Below are positions 11,080-22,510 of a stretch of DNA of 64,000 bases, in pieces. The stretch is taken from positions 30,713,439 through 30,777,438 of the forward strand of contig NC_086034.1 of NCBI RefSeq assembly GCF_036323735.1, written 5' to 3'. Position 1 is the first letter of the stretch; each line of letters opens with the position of its first letter. The notes under the pieces were generated by a model. The model saw only the letters and a program-made list of their open reading frames with translations, did no database searches and was not told the origin of the DNA. Source of the DNA: Rattus norvegicus (lineage: Eukaryota > Chordata > Mammalia > Rodentia > Muridae). The position numbers and the translations under genes are program-made.

Positions 11080-12153
11080 ATGGCGAGAGGCAAGCGCAGG
11101 AACCCAAGCAACAGAAACCAAGACTACATGCCATCATCGGAGCCCAATTGTCCCACCAAAACAAACATGGAATATCCAAACACACCAGAAAAGCAAGATC
11201 TAGTTTCAAAATCATATTTGATCATGATGCTGGAGGACTTCAAGAAAGACATGAACACACTTAGGGAAACACAGGAAAACATTAATAAACAAGTAGAAGC
11301 CTACAGAGAGGAATCGCAAAAATCCCTGAAAGAATTCCAGGAAAACACAATCAAACAGTTGAAGGAATTAAAAATGGAAATAGAAGCAATCAAGAAAGAA
11401 CACATGGAAACAACCCTGGATATAGAAAACCAAAAGAAGAGAAAAGGAGCTGTAGATACAAGCTTCACCAACAGAATACAAGAGATGGAAGAGAGAATCT
11501 CAGGAGCAGAAGATTCCATAGAAATCACTGACTCAACTGTCAAAGATAATGTAAAGCGGAAAAAGCTACTGGTCCAAAACATACAGGAAATCCAGGACTC
11601 AATGAGAAGATCAAACCTAAGGATAATAGGTATAGAAGAGAGTGAAGACTCCCAGCTCAAAGGACCAGTAAATATCTTCAACAAAATCATAGAAGAAAAC
11701 TTCCCTAACCTAAAAAAAGAGATACCCATAGATATACAAGAAGCCTACAGAACTCCAAATGGATTGGACCAGAAAAGAAACACCTCCCGTCACATAATTG
11801 TCAAAACACCAAATGCACAAAATAAAGAAAGAATATTAAAAGCAGGAAGGGAAAAAGGTCAAATAACATATAAAGGGAGACCTATCAGAATCACACCAGA
11901 CTTCTCGCCAGAAACTATGAAGGCCAGAAGATCCTGGACTGATGTTATACAGACCCTAAGAGAACACAAATGCCAGCCCAGGTTACTGTATCCAGCAAAA
12001 CTCTCAATTAACATTGATGGAGAAACCAAGATATTCCATGACAAAACCAAATTTACACAATATCTTTCTACAAATCCAGCACTACAAAGGATAATAAATG
12101 GTAAAGCCCAACATAAGGAGGCAAGCTATACCCTAGAAGAAGCAAGAAACTAA
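11080..12153 (+). CDS. ORF1: L1 ORF1p, nucleic-acid chaperone, intact
   Basis: 357 residues, normal length for rodent L1 ORF1p, starting MARGKRRNPSNRNQ. A Lys/Glu/Gln-rich coiled coil covers roughly residues 40-150 (heptad-like KEFQENTIKQLKELKMEIEAIKK). An RRM-like domain starts near 'RRSNLRIIGIEESED' (about 175-270). The basic C-terminal domain contains 'YKGRPIRITPDFS' and 'ARRSWTDVIQTLRE'. In the family, ORF1p forms trimers, coats L1 RNA in cytoplasmic particles and assists strand exchange during reverse transcription. No stop or frameshift is present. Compared with the minus-strand copy (56171-57268) it lacks a 21-nt in-frame duplication and a 3-nt insertion in the coiled coil. The start is supported by the matching ATG in both copies. 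Confidence 0.95.
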   Translation: MARGKRRNPSNRNQDYMPSSEPNCPTKTNMEYPNTPEKQDLVSKSYLIMMLEDFKKDMNTLRETQENINKQVEAYREESQKSLKEFQENTIKQLKELKMEIEAIKKEHMETTLDIENQKKRKGAVDTSFTNRIQEMEERISGAEDSIEITDSTVKDNVKRKKLLVQNIQEIQDSMRRSNLRIIGIEESEDSQLKGPVNIFNKIIEENFPNLKKEIPIDIQEAYRTPNGLDQKRNTSRHIIVKTPNAQNKERILKAGREKGQITYKGRPIRITPDFSPETMKARRSWTDVIQTLREHKCQPRLLYPAKLSINIDGETKIFHDKTKFTQYLSTNPALQRIINGKAQHKEASYTLEEARN

Positions 12154-12212
12154 TCGTCTTGGCAACAAAACAAAGAGAATGAAAGCACACAAACATAACC
12201 TCACATCCAAAT

Positions 12213-15200
12213 ATGAATATAACGGGAAGCAATAATCACTATTCCTTAATATCTCTCAATATCAATGGCCTCAACTCCCCAATAAAAAGACATAGATTAA
12301 CAAACTGGATACGCAACGAGGACCCTGCATTCTGCTGCCTACAGGAAACACACCTCAGAGACAAAGACAGACACTACCTCAGAGTGAAAGGCTGGAAAAC
12401 AACTTTCCAAGCAAATGGTCAGAAGAAGCAAGCTGGAGTAGCCATTCTAATATCAAATAAAATCAATTTTCAATTAAAAGTCATCAAAAAAGATAAGGAA
12501 GGACACTTCATATTCATCAAAGGAAAAATCAACCAAGATGAACTCTCAATCCTAAATATCTATGCCCCAAATACAAGGGCACCTACATACGTAAAAGAAA
12601 CCATACTAAAGCTCAAAACACACATTGCACCTCACACAATAATAGTGGGAGATTTCAACACCCCACTCTCATCAATGGACAGATCATGGAAACAGAAATT
12701 AAACAGTGATGTCGACAGACTAAGAGAAGTCATGAGCCAAAAGGACTTAACGGATATTTATAGAACATTCTATCCTAAGGCAAAAGGATACACCTTCTTC
12801 TCAGCTCGTCATGGTACTTTCTCCAAAATTGACCATATAATTGGTCAAAAAACGGGCCTCAACAGGTACAGAAAGATAGAAATAATCCCATGCGTGCTAT
12901 CGGACCACCACGGCCTAAAACTGGTCTTCAATAACAATAAGGGAAGAATGCCCACATATAGGTGGAAATTGAACAATGCTCTACTCAATGATATCCTGGT
13001 CAAGGAAGAAATAAAGAAAGAAATTAAAAACTTTTTAGAATTTAATGAAAATGAAGATACAACATACTCAAACTTATGGCACACAATGAAAGCTGTGCTA
13101 AGAGGAAAACTCATAGCGCTGAGTGCCTGCAGAAAGAAACAGGAAAGAGCATATGTCAGCAGCTTGACAGCACACCTAAAAGCTCTAGAACAAAAAGAAG
13201 CAAATACACCCAGGAGGAGTAGAAGGCAGGAAATAATCAAACTCAGAGCTGAAATCAACCAAGTAGAAACAAAAAGGACCATAGAAAGAATCAACAGAAT
13301 CAAAAGTTGGTTCTTTGAGAAAATCAACAAGATAGATAAACCCTTAGCCAGACTAACGAGAGGACACAGAGAGTGCGTCCAAATTAACAAAATCAGAAAT
13401 GAAAAGGGAGACATAACTACAGATTCGGAGGAAATTCAAAAAATCATCAGATCTTACTATAAAAACCTATATTCAACAAAATTTGAAAATCTTCAGGAAA
13501 TGGACAATTTCCTAGACAGATACCAGGTATCGAAGTTAAACCAGGAACAGATAAACCAGTTAAACAACCCCATAACTCCTAAGGAAATAGAAGCAGTCAT
13601 TAAAGGTCTCCCAACCAAAAAGAGCCCAGGTCCAGACGGGTTTAGTGCAGAATTCTATCAAACCTTCATAGAAGACCTCATACCAATATTATCCAAACTA
13701 TTCCACAAAATTGAAACAGATGGAGCCCTACCGAATTCCTTCTACGAAGCCACAATTACTCTTATACCTAAACCACACAAAGACACAACAAAGAAAGAGA
13801 ACTTCAGACCAATTTCCCTTATGAATATCGATGCAAAAATACTCAATAAAATTCTGGCAAACCGAATTCAAGAGCACATCAAAACATTCATCCACCATGA
13901 TCAAGTAGGCTTCATCCCAGGCATGCAGGGATGGTTTAATATACGGAAAACCATCAACGTGATCCATTATATAAACAAACTGAAAGAACAGAACCACATG
14001 ATCATTTCATTAGATGCTGAGAAAGCATTTGACAAAATTCAACACCCCTTCATGATAAAAGTCCTGGAAAGAATAGGAATTCAAGGCCCATACCTAAACA
14101 TAGTAAAAGCCATATACAGCAAACCAGTTGCTAATATTAAACTAAATGGAGAGAAACATGAAGCAATCCCACTAAAATCAGGGACTAGACAAGGCTGCCC
14201 ACTCTCTCCCTACTTATTCAATATAGTTCTTGAAGTTCTAGCCAGAGCAATCAGACAACAAAAGGAGATCAAAGGGATACAGATCGGAAAAGAAGAGTTT
14301 AAAATATCACTATTTGCAGATGACATGATAGTATATTTAAGTCATCCCAAAAATTCCACCAGAGAACTACTAAAGCTGATAAACAACTTCAGCAAAGTGG
14401 CTGGGTATAAAATTAACTCAAATAAATCAGTTGCCTTCCTCTATACAAAAGAGAAACAAGCCGAGAAAGAAATTAGGGAAACGACACCCTTCATAATAGA
14501 CCCAAATAATATAAAGTACCTCGGTGTGACTTTAACCAAGCAAGTAAAAGATCTGTACAATAAGAACTTCAAGACACTGAGGAAATAAATTGAAGAAGAC
14601 CTCAGAAGATGGAAAGATCTCCCACGCTCATGGATTGGCAGGATTAATATAGTAAAAATGGCCATTTTACCAAAAGCAATCTACAGATTCAATGCAATCC
14701 CCATCAAAATACCAATCCAATTCTTCAAAGAGTTAGACAGAACAATTTGCAAATTCATCTGGAATAACAAAAAACCCAGGATAGCTAAAGCTATCCTCAA
14801 CAATAAAAGGACTTCAGGGGGAATCACTATCCCTGAACTCAAGCAGTATTACAGAGCAATAGTGATAAAAACTGCATGGTATTGGTACACAGACAGACAG
14901 ATAGACCAATGGAATAGAATTGAAGACCCAGAAATGAACCCACACACCTATGGTCACTTGATTTTTGACAAAGGAGCCAAAACCATCCAATGGAAAAAAG
15001 ATAGCATTTTCAGCAAATGGTGCTGGTTCAACTGGAGGGCAACATGTAGAAGAATGCAGATCGATCCATGCTTATCACCCTGTACAAAGCTTAAGTCCAA
15101 GTGGATCAAGGACCTCCACATCAAACCAGACACACTCAAACTAATAGAAGAAAAACTAGGGAAGCATCTGGAACACATGGGCACTGGAAAAAATTTCCTG

Positions 15201-15443
15201 AACAAAACACCAATGGCTTATGCTCTAAGATCAAGAATCGACAAATGGGATCTCATAAAACTGCAAAGCTTCTGTAAGGCAAAGGACACTGTGGTTAGGA
15301 CAAAACGGCAACCAACAGATTGGGAAAAGATCTTTACCAATCCTACAACAGATAGAGGCCTTATATCCAAAATATACAAAGAACTCAAGAAGTTAGACCG
15401 CAGGGAAACAAATAACCCTATTAAAAATGGGGTTCAGAGCTAA
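12213..15443 (+). pseudogene. ORF2: L1 ORF2p (endonuclease-reverse transcriptase), one premature stop
   Basis: The frame encodes the apurinic-type endonuclease (N16, E45, D147/N149, D207, D231/H232) and the reverse transcriptase with the FADD box at residues 701-704. ORF2p nicks target DNA and primes L1 RNA from the 3'-OH. Codon 792 is TAA (14586-14588), where the minus-strand copy has GAA, so a single G-to-T change truncates the protein to 791 residues after the RT core. Beyond it the frame stays open to the TAA at 15441-15443. The conserved C-terminal part of ORF2p then continues in another frame from 15428 (separate entry). The product as read would keep both catalytic domains but lose the C-terminal third. 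The ATG follows the ORF1 stop by 59 bases, normal for rodent L1. Confidence 0.93.
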
Positions 15444-16039
15444 ACACAGAATTCACAGCTGAGGAATGCCGAATGGCTGAGAAACACCTAAAGAAATGTT
15501 CAACATCTTTAGTCATAAGGGAAATGCAAATCAAAACAACCCTGAGATTTCACCTCACACCAGTGCGATTGGCTAAGATCAAAAACTCAGGTGACAGCAG
15601 ATGCTGGTGAGGATGTGGAGAAAGAGGAACACTCCTCCATTGTTGGTGGGATTGCAGACTGGTAAAACCATTCTGGAAATCAGTTTGGAGGTTCCTCAGA
15701 AAATTGGACATTGAACTGCCTGAGAATCCAGCTATACCTCTCTTGGGCATATACCCAAAAGATGCCTCAACATATAAAAGAGACACGTGCTCCACTATGT
15801 TCATCGCAGCCTTATTTATAATAGCCAGAAAATGGAAAGAACCCAGATGCCCTTCAACAGAGGAATGGATACAGAAAATGTGGTACATCTACACAATGGA
15901 ATATTACTCAGCTATCAAAAACAACGAGTTTATGAAATTCGTAGGCAAATGGTTGGAACTGGAAAATATCATCCTGAGTGAGCTGACCCAATCACAGAAA
16001 GACATACATGGTATGCACTCATTGATAAGTGGCTATTAG
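15428..16039 (+). pseudogene. ORF2: L1 ORF2 C-terminal Cys-rich segment, out of frame
   Basis: It reads WGSELNTEF... through KCSTSLVIREMQ and the Cys/His-rich stretch ending HCWWDC, and stops after ISGY (TAG at 16037-16039). In family terms this is the ORF2p C-terminal domain, needed for efficient retrotransposition. It sits one frame away from the upstream ORF2 across the A5 run at 15423-15427. It also carries a TGA at 15608-15610 where other copies have CGA (a CpG-type change), so it is doubly broken in this copy. Confidence 0.88.
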
Positions 16040-16774
16040 CCCAAAGGCTTGAATTACCCTAGATCCCTAGAACAAACGAAACTCAAGACGGATGATCAAA
16101 ATGTGAATGCTTCACTCCTTCTTTAAATGAGGAAAAAGAATACCCTTGGCAGGGAAGGGAGAGGCAAAGATTAAAACAGAGACTGAAGGAACACCCATTC
16201 AGAGCCTGCCCCACATGTGGCCCATACATATACAGCCACCCAATTAGACAAGATGGATGAAGCAAAGAAGTGCAGACCGACAGGAGCCGGATGTAGATCG
16301 CTCCTGAGAGACACAGCCAGAATACAGCAAATACAGAGGCGAATGCCAGCAGCAAACCAGTGAACTGAGAATAGGTCCCCTATTGTAGGAATCAGAGAAA
16401 GAACTGGAAAAGCTTGACGGGGCTCGACCCCAAAAGTACAACAATGCCAAGCAACCAGAGCTTCCAGAGACTAAGCCACTACCTAAAGACTATACATGGA
16501 CTGACCCTGGACTCTGACCCCATAGGTAGCAATGAATATCCTAGTAAGAGCACCAGTGGAAGGGGAAGCCCTGGGTCCTGCTAAGACTGAACCCCCAGTG
16601 AACTAGTCTATGGGGGGAGGGCGGCAATGGGGGGAGGGTTGGTAGGGGAACACCCATAAGGAAGGGGAGGGGGGAGGGGGATGTTTGCCCGGAAACCGGG
16701 AAAGGGAATAACACTCGAATTGTATATAAGAAATACTCAAGTTAATAAAAAAAATAAATAAATAAATAAAAAAA
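16040..16774 (+). other. L1 3' UTR with G-rich tract and A-rich tail
   Basis: After the ORF2 stop comes about 700 bases of 3' UTR. A strongly purine/G-rich stretch at 16610-16682 has several runs of four to six G, the kind of L1 3' UTR tract reported to form G-quadruplexes. AATAAA motifs overlap the tail at 16744-16770, where A-runs are split by T (aaataaataaat). Confidence 0.92.
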
Positions 16775-16789
16775 AAGAATAGACAATAT
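16775..16789. repeat. Right TSD of the + strand L1
   Basis: Exact copy of the 15 bases at 9718-9732, directly after the A-rich tail. Confidence 0.95.
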
Positions 16790-16836
16790 TAGTTGTGTTA
16801 GTTGTGGCAGCAAAGCAGACTGAAAGGATGGGAGTA

Positions 16837-16837
<1 letters not shown>

Positions 16838-16869
<32 letters not shown>
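16838..16869. repeat. (ATT)n microsatellite
   Basis: About ten ATT units. Confidence 0.9.
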
Positions 16870-16870
<1 letters not shown>

Positions 16871-19611
16871 CTTTCTTTCCTTTCTTGTGTATATTTTTAT
16901 GCATGCATGAATTCCATGGACATGACATACATGTGGAACTAAGACAATTTTGGAGAATAGTTTCTCTCTCTTCACAAAGTGAGGCCCAGGGATCAAATTT
17001 GGGTTTTATTACAACTTTTCATACTGGGGAATCTTGCTGGCATTGGCAGTACTATATTAGTTTTCCTTTCCAGAGATCTGATCCTGAAGCATTCTTAAAT
17101 TGTTTTTTGTTTTTTTTTTTTTTTTTGTGTGAAGTTTGTGAACTTTGCAGATGTGAACCTAATACATTCTTTTTCAATTTTTATCTCCTATGCAACATTT
17201 ATTTTTCTATTTTCACAATGATTTGCGTTGAAGATGAATGTGTAATTATTTTGATTTCTGTTGAAAGTATGTTGATACATAAGAAAAATGCAATGCTAAT
17301 CATTTCTCCATATATAAAATTCTGATTTTAGTAATACATATTAAAGCATTCTTTAATGTGAATGGGACTCTGAAGTTGAATATTGGTATTATAGGATCAA
17401 ATTAACTTAAAAAAGGACAATTGTTAATGCAATTTATTTTGTGGGATATACTTGGTAATTTTTTCTTTATTATTCCAATACACTTACTCGGTTGAATGTA
17501 GGAGAAATTGGTAATGAGAACAAAAAGGTCGATATGGAAGAGGAAGATGAGTCACTTAAAGAGGGGAGATAAAAATAACGTGTAAGAAATACTGGCAAAT
17601 AAAAAAATGACATTTATTATCCAAATTTATTCATTCACAACTCATCAAATGATGCCAGCACATACCACAAAACTCTCACAAAAAGTAACAGAGTCACAGG
17701 ACACATAAACTAAAATGCAATCTTCTTAATCGAGATAGCAAAGATGTCTTTTGAGAAGAGATACATGCTAAATTGCTCTTGAATGAGACTTGTTCATTTT
17801 AATCAGAGAGAAGTTCCTGTCTGTGGTTTTAATGAAAGTTTGAATATTGATAGACTTAATGATGTGTGGTTACAAACATAATGAAACCGCAGAATAATTC
17901 TAATTTGTTGATTTTCCTTTACGGTGTTTGGAAGGTGTTGGCTATTTGAAGCACTTCCTTCTCTCATTAAGACCTTGTTGACCTGTGGTCAAGCCTCTAC
18001 AAAGCCAGCGTGATGAATGTGACTGATTACCATTGAGGAAAAGGCAGGGGATGTGGATTTCAGCGGGTTTTACTTCTGATTGCCATCCAAGTACAAATTC
18101 ACTCTAAACTCTTTAGGATAATAATTTGGTTGTTTAATATTTAACTTAACATTCTAGAATTTAATTGTCACATTTGCAAGGGTATATGTGTGTATGGGTG
18201 TGTATATGCATTTCCTGAACAAATTGCCATAGATAGAACATGAGATATTTGGTCTAGCATACATATTATTGCACTTTAGAAAAAAGACATTAATTCTCTG
18301 CATTGAAATTACTTTTAAAAAATGTTTATCAGACTTCAGGAAGCTATTTTAAAAAGCTCTTCTTATGAGAGGCCTTGAGCACATGAAAGCTGTTCTTTTT
18401 CATTATTTTGACTCAATGCTGGAAGGCTGTGTCAAAGGGACCCAATGGCTTTTGTGAGATTGTCATTGTAAGAACATTTGACAAGAATGCTTTAAGAAGT
18501 GTCATTCTATCTGTATCTGTGGATGGAAATGGTCTCTCCTTTGTCTCCAGAGACTGAGAAATTCTACTTGGGTGCTTCAGAGATCCCCGACTTTACTTGT
18601 ATCCACAGAGAGCACTATTTATAAACCTCAAGGTCCCTGTGATCTCTGCTACACAGAGTAGATTTGTACTGTAACTCAACAATTTCCAGCCCTTATTTCA
18701 TTTCTTGTAGCTGCTGAACAAATTAGAAACTTTGTCAAGTTTGGAGTTTATGGATTTCCATCCTCAGTTAAAAATAGCCTCTGCATTGATGAGGCTCTTG
18801 TGCTACGTGGTTCAAACTGTTTTCTATTTTGATGCCCTTCACTGTATTGTGGCACAGCTAGTACGCAGACACACAGGCTTCAAAGGTCAAGCATTCAGTG
18901 TGTTTTCCTGTGTCTTCTATTTGTTCGTGTCATTTAACGGCATTTCCAACACTCCTCTGTATCTTCCATATTTTTTGGGGGGGTTTGGGAACTTATGATC
19001 ATCAAGCCTCTCCACTACCAATTACCAGATTCATACTATGAAAACCAAAGTTTAATTTACCCAAGTAAACATGGATCAGATGTCATAGACCTTTTTAGTG
19101 GGTATCCCCCTTCATTTCTCACTTTCCCTTTTTAGCCTTAGCCCTCCATATATCCCTTCCCAATCTCCTTTAAATTCATGGCCTCTTTTTCCCTGTTTTC
19201 AATTTGTTTGCTAATCTTTTGGGAAGACCTGTAAAACGTCTTATCAATTTGTTATAAATCAGAAAATAAAACATTACATTTAAATGGTTTTACTACTTCT
19301 TGATGGCTATCTTTTCTATCCAAATTATGAAATGCTTACATTATTCAACCTTAACAGTTTATTATATTGCTTCCCTATTTACAAATTTCAAAAGATAATT
19401 AAAAAAACAAAAAATGATGAATGAAACAGATTTGATGAGTTTTGTTGAGTGGTAAAAAGAAAAAAAAATGCATGGAAAATTAAAATGATCTTGGACTGAA
19501 GAGATAGCTGGGTGATGGGTGTGTATGAGGGAAATGGGGAGTAAAGCTCTTGCTCAGTATGTATAAGGACCTGAGCTAGGTGACCCAGAACCTAATACAA
19601 TATTGGGAAGG
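16870..19611. other. Unique DNA, no gene recognised
   Basis: About 2.7 kb without a family I can name. Some stretches (17900-18700) are less AT-rich and could be conserved non-coding DNA, but nothing in the sequence proves it. The frames at 16885-17325 and 18732-18998 have no domain signature. Confidence 0.45.
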
Positions 19612-19840
19612 TTAAGAATGAAGAGATGGCTCAGTGGTTAAAAGGACTCTGTTTCCCTAGCAGGGGAACAGGGTTCAGTTTCCAGCTTCCACTTAATTAC
19701 CAACAATCATCTGTAACTCCAGTTCTATATGATCTAATGGCACCTTCTGGCATGGGAGAGCAAGGCTGGCATATGATGTATAGACTTACATGTAGACAAA
19801 GCATCTTTGAATATAAAATAAAATTTAAAAATTGAATAAA
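19612..19840 (+). mobile_element. B2 SINE (+)
   Basis: It has the tRNA-derived head 'agagatggctcagtggttaaaagga', the 'ggttcagtttccagc' B box, the 'catctgtaactccagttc' body and 'ggcaccttctggcatg', followed by an A-rich tail with AATAAA. Moderately diverged. It uses L1 enzymes for mobility and carries an internal pol III promoter. Confidence 0.85.
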
Positions 19841-20589
19841 AAGTGGCCTGCCTTTAATTCCAGTGAGCTGTAAGTGGCTACATGGAAATTCTTTTTTGGA
19901 AAACATAGCTACTTAGCTTAAAAATAAATAAGCCCACAGTATAAGAAAAAGCAGAGGGCAGCAACCACATTAGCAAGCTGTTGGTTCATAAACTCTTCTT
20001 CAGAAAATGTAATGGAGACTGATAAAGAAAGACACCCAGAATCAACATCTTCACAAAGAGGCCCACACGCATGCACACAATGCCCACACAAACGTGTATC
20101 CACACACATGTGAAAATGTAAATATAGATAAATGTAAGTATATGTCTTACATATGAAGAGTCAAAATATGATCTTTAAGCATGTATTTAACACAAAATTA
20201 CATTTACTAAAGAAATTATCCAACAAAACCATGTTATTTGCCATTGAATAGAACTGTCAAAAATTGCAAAGTAAACTCATCATCTGGGCCACAGTGATGA
20301 GGAAATTCTATTCCGTTATTCCTTAATTCTGCTCATGTTCATTTTCACAGAAGAACTAAAGCAGACATTTTTTTTTATTTTTGAGAGAGTCCTGTTGTCT
20401 AGGAACATTTTCTGTAACCAGGAGAAAAAAAGGAAAGAGAGGAAAGAATGGGGTATAAAAGAATGAAGAGAAAGAAACTGAGAAAAAAGAAGGGATGATG
20501 AGGACTGCTATGCTGATGTTGATAAATCTTTTGACATTGCTTGATCATTCACCTTGAAAAATAATATATGACACAATTTACCAATTGTG

Positions 20590-20745
20590 TTTGTGTGTGT
20601 AGGACATGAGATGGAAAAAGCTGGGCTTAGAAGATGAATCAGTGGGAAGTTGTTTACCATGCAAGCTTGAAGATCTAAGACTGGACCCAAGAACCAACAG
20701 AAAAAATAAACAGGTGTGGTGGCTTAACATTGATGTGTTAACTTA
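20590..20745 (+). mobile_element. tRNA-derived SINE, B4/RSINE1-like (+), old
   Basis: 'agatgaatcagtgggaagttg', 'catgcaagcttgaagatctaag' and 'ggtgtggtggctta' follow the order of the tRNA head, body and B1-like tail in rodent B4/RSINE elements. Heavily diverged. Confidence 0.5.
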
Positions 20746-20936
20746 GGTCTATGATTCTAGCAATGGATCAGTCATTGCTAGAATGGTCAGTCCTCTTAGA
20801 CAAATGGTGGCTTCTGGGTCCAATGGAGATCTGGTATTAGAACATTAAGTAGAGAGCCATAGAAGAAGATGCTGGATATTAACATCTGAACCATGCATGT
20901 GCATAGCAGCAAGTATACATGGAACAAATGCATACC

Positions 20937-20978
20937 CCCCCACACGCACGCACGCACACATGCATACACACACACACA
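20937..20978. repeat. Impure CA/CACG repeat
   Basis: CACG and CACA units with interruptions, between a C-run and AAAA. Confidence 0.8.
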
Positions 20979-21539
20979 AAACCCAGAAAAAAAGGAGAAA
21001 AGAAAAGAATGAAATTGCCATCTTGTATTTACTTCCATTGCCCTTTCCCACAACATACAAGTAAAAATAACCAGCAAATCACACACCTTTCTGAGACTTA
21101 TAAAGTAGGAACCAAAACAATCAATGGATAGAAAATATAATTTTTTTCCATTACAGAGGCTAGGAAGTGTTGTGACAAAAAATAAGCCCACAGTATAAGA
21201 GGAAATGGAGCGCAGTATTCCTGGAGAGGTCAGGATCATGATGAGGACATGAATTGTAGAGAAGGCTTTGAGAGTCGATGATGGAATCGGTCATAGACAC
21301 TGGAGTAAGGGACTGGATAGGTACATGGTAGTGGGTTTAAAGAACAGGAGGCACGTGAAATTTTCTAGGGTAGAACAGGACATGCTTACAGTTCCCCCAT
21401 GCTTAAGGACTATCAGGGACTGTCCAGGCTGTCAGCTGTCTCTACAATTTATATAAGTTTTGAATGCTATATCCTTGTACTTCCCATGGATTTAGGTAAT
21501 ATTTAATTCCTTCTCAGACTTCTGATGGGTTCAAGACTA

Positions 21540-21825
21540 ATTATAGTCTCATAATTGAACTTAAATTGTTTATTATTATAGATGATGATCTACATTTGAA
21601 AGGATGGTTTTCAGATGGTAATGAAAGCTAAAATCAAACATAATTCAAGTATTGAATTGTAAAACCTTGATGTTAAGATAGATGAGAGAATACCTAAATT
21701 GACAAATATGATAGTCTGGACATCATAAATGTATATAATAACTTATAACTTACATAACTGTTATAACTGTGTTCAATTTATATCTAAGAGAAAAGAGCCT
21801 TTTTAATTGGAGTAAAAGGGGGAAA
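21540..21825 (+). mobile_element. ERV internal 3' tail with polypurine tract
   Basis: The last bases before the LTR read 'gagtaaaagggggaaa', a clear polypurine tract. The preceding 'gagcctttttaattggag' resembles 'gagccttttattagag' at 34670-34686, so the same ERV group left 3' tails at both places. There is no coding frame. The left end is uncertain. Confidence 0.5.
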
Positions 21826-22310
21826 TGTCTTGGGTTTGGCCTAATGCTGTTTGTATTCTAATGTTAACTTTGGTCCCTAAAATTGTTTGCAGGAGAGAGT
21901 CCACATATAAGATAACGAGCGACTCTACCCCTAGTTTGTTCTGATTGGTAAATAAAGTTGCTGGCAGCCAATGGCTGGTCAGGGCAGATAGGGGCAGGAC
22001 TTTTAGGATTCCCCATGGCTAGGGATAGGGAGAAGGAGAAGATTTGCCATTCAGAGTGGAGGAAAGAGATCTGTCATGCCTCAGAAGAGTACAGGACAGA
22101 AAGGCATGGTTGCCATGTGAAGGAGCCAGCAGAGCACAGCCCTCTGGGTCTAGAATAGCCTAGATTCAATATAGTGTTTAGAGGTAATAACTCGGGATTA
22201 CTGGCAGGAGGTGGATTAACCATGTGGAGGTTAGACAATGGACCTGCTATTGTGCTGCTTAAGGCAGATCAACATATAAAGGCTGTGTATTTATGTCTTT
22301 CACTGAGGAA
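21826..22310 (+). mobile_element. ERV LTR, probably class II (ends approximate)
   Basis: It starts TG directly after a polypurine tract (tgtcttgggtttggcc). It includes 'tctgattggtaaataaagttgctggcagccaatggctgg', containing AATAAA, which is typical wording for rodent ERVK-related LTRs. The right end was not identified. No second LTR or coding region was seen nearby. Confidence 0.5.
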
Positions 22311-22370
22311 GGTAAACCACAGAGGCTGGTAGCAGAAACCACTGCTGGCATTTTTTAATGAAAAAGAATT

Positions 22371-22420
<50 letters not shown>

Positions 22421-22505
22421 TGTGTCTGTGTCTGTGTGTCTGTGTGTGTCTGGCTGTGTGTCTGGCTGTGTGTGTGTCTGTCTGTCTGTCTGTGTGTGTG
22501 TGTGT
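22371..22505. repeat. (TG)n with TCTG variants
   Basis: A pure TG core (22371-22419) followed by TCTG- and GGCTG-containing units. The frames on both strands are repeat artefacts. Confidence 0.95.
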
Positions 22506-22510
22506 CCACT

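Larger units (their letters stand above)
9718..16789 (+). mobile_element. Full-length L1 (rat L1Rn type), + strand, with 15-bp TSD
   Basis: A complete non-LTR retrotransposon in order: two 5' monomers, a non-monomeric leader, ORF1, a 59-bp inter-ORF spacer, ORF2, a 3' UTR with G-rich tract, and an A-rich tail. Identical 15-bp copies of AAGAATAGACAATAT flank it (9718-9732 and 16775-16789). The inferred empty site reads TTT/AAGA on the top strand, a close variant of the L1 endonuclease target TT/AAAA. A perfect TSD, intact ORF1 and a single nonsense codon before the usual ORF2 stop mark a recent insertion. It is no longer autonomous as it reads here, because ORF2 stops after the RT domain. A second copy of the family lies at 51574-58185 on the other strand. 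Confidence 0.97.
19926..21200. repeat. 21-bp direct repeats 1254 bp apart
   Basis: The 21 bases at 19926-19946 (core agcccacagtataaga) recur exactly at 21180-21200. The DNA just 3' of both copies is also loosely similar (aagcagagggcag versus aatggagcgcag). They could be a long TSD around an unrecognised insertion, or two copies of a short dispersed repeat. The interval holds the tRNA-derived SINE at about 20590-20740. Confidence 0.6.

Noticed and set aside
12845..13414. Leu/Ser-rich 189-residue minus-strand frame (and its counterpart at 54911-55420)
   Set aside because: Antisense shadow of the A-rich ORF2 coding strand.
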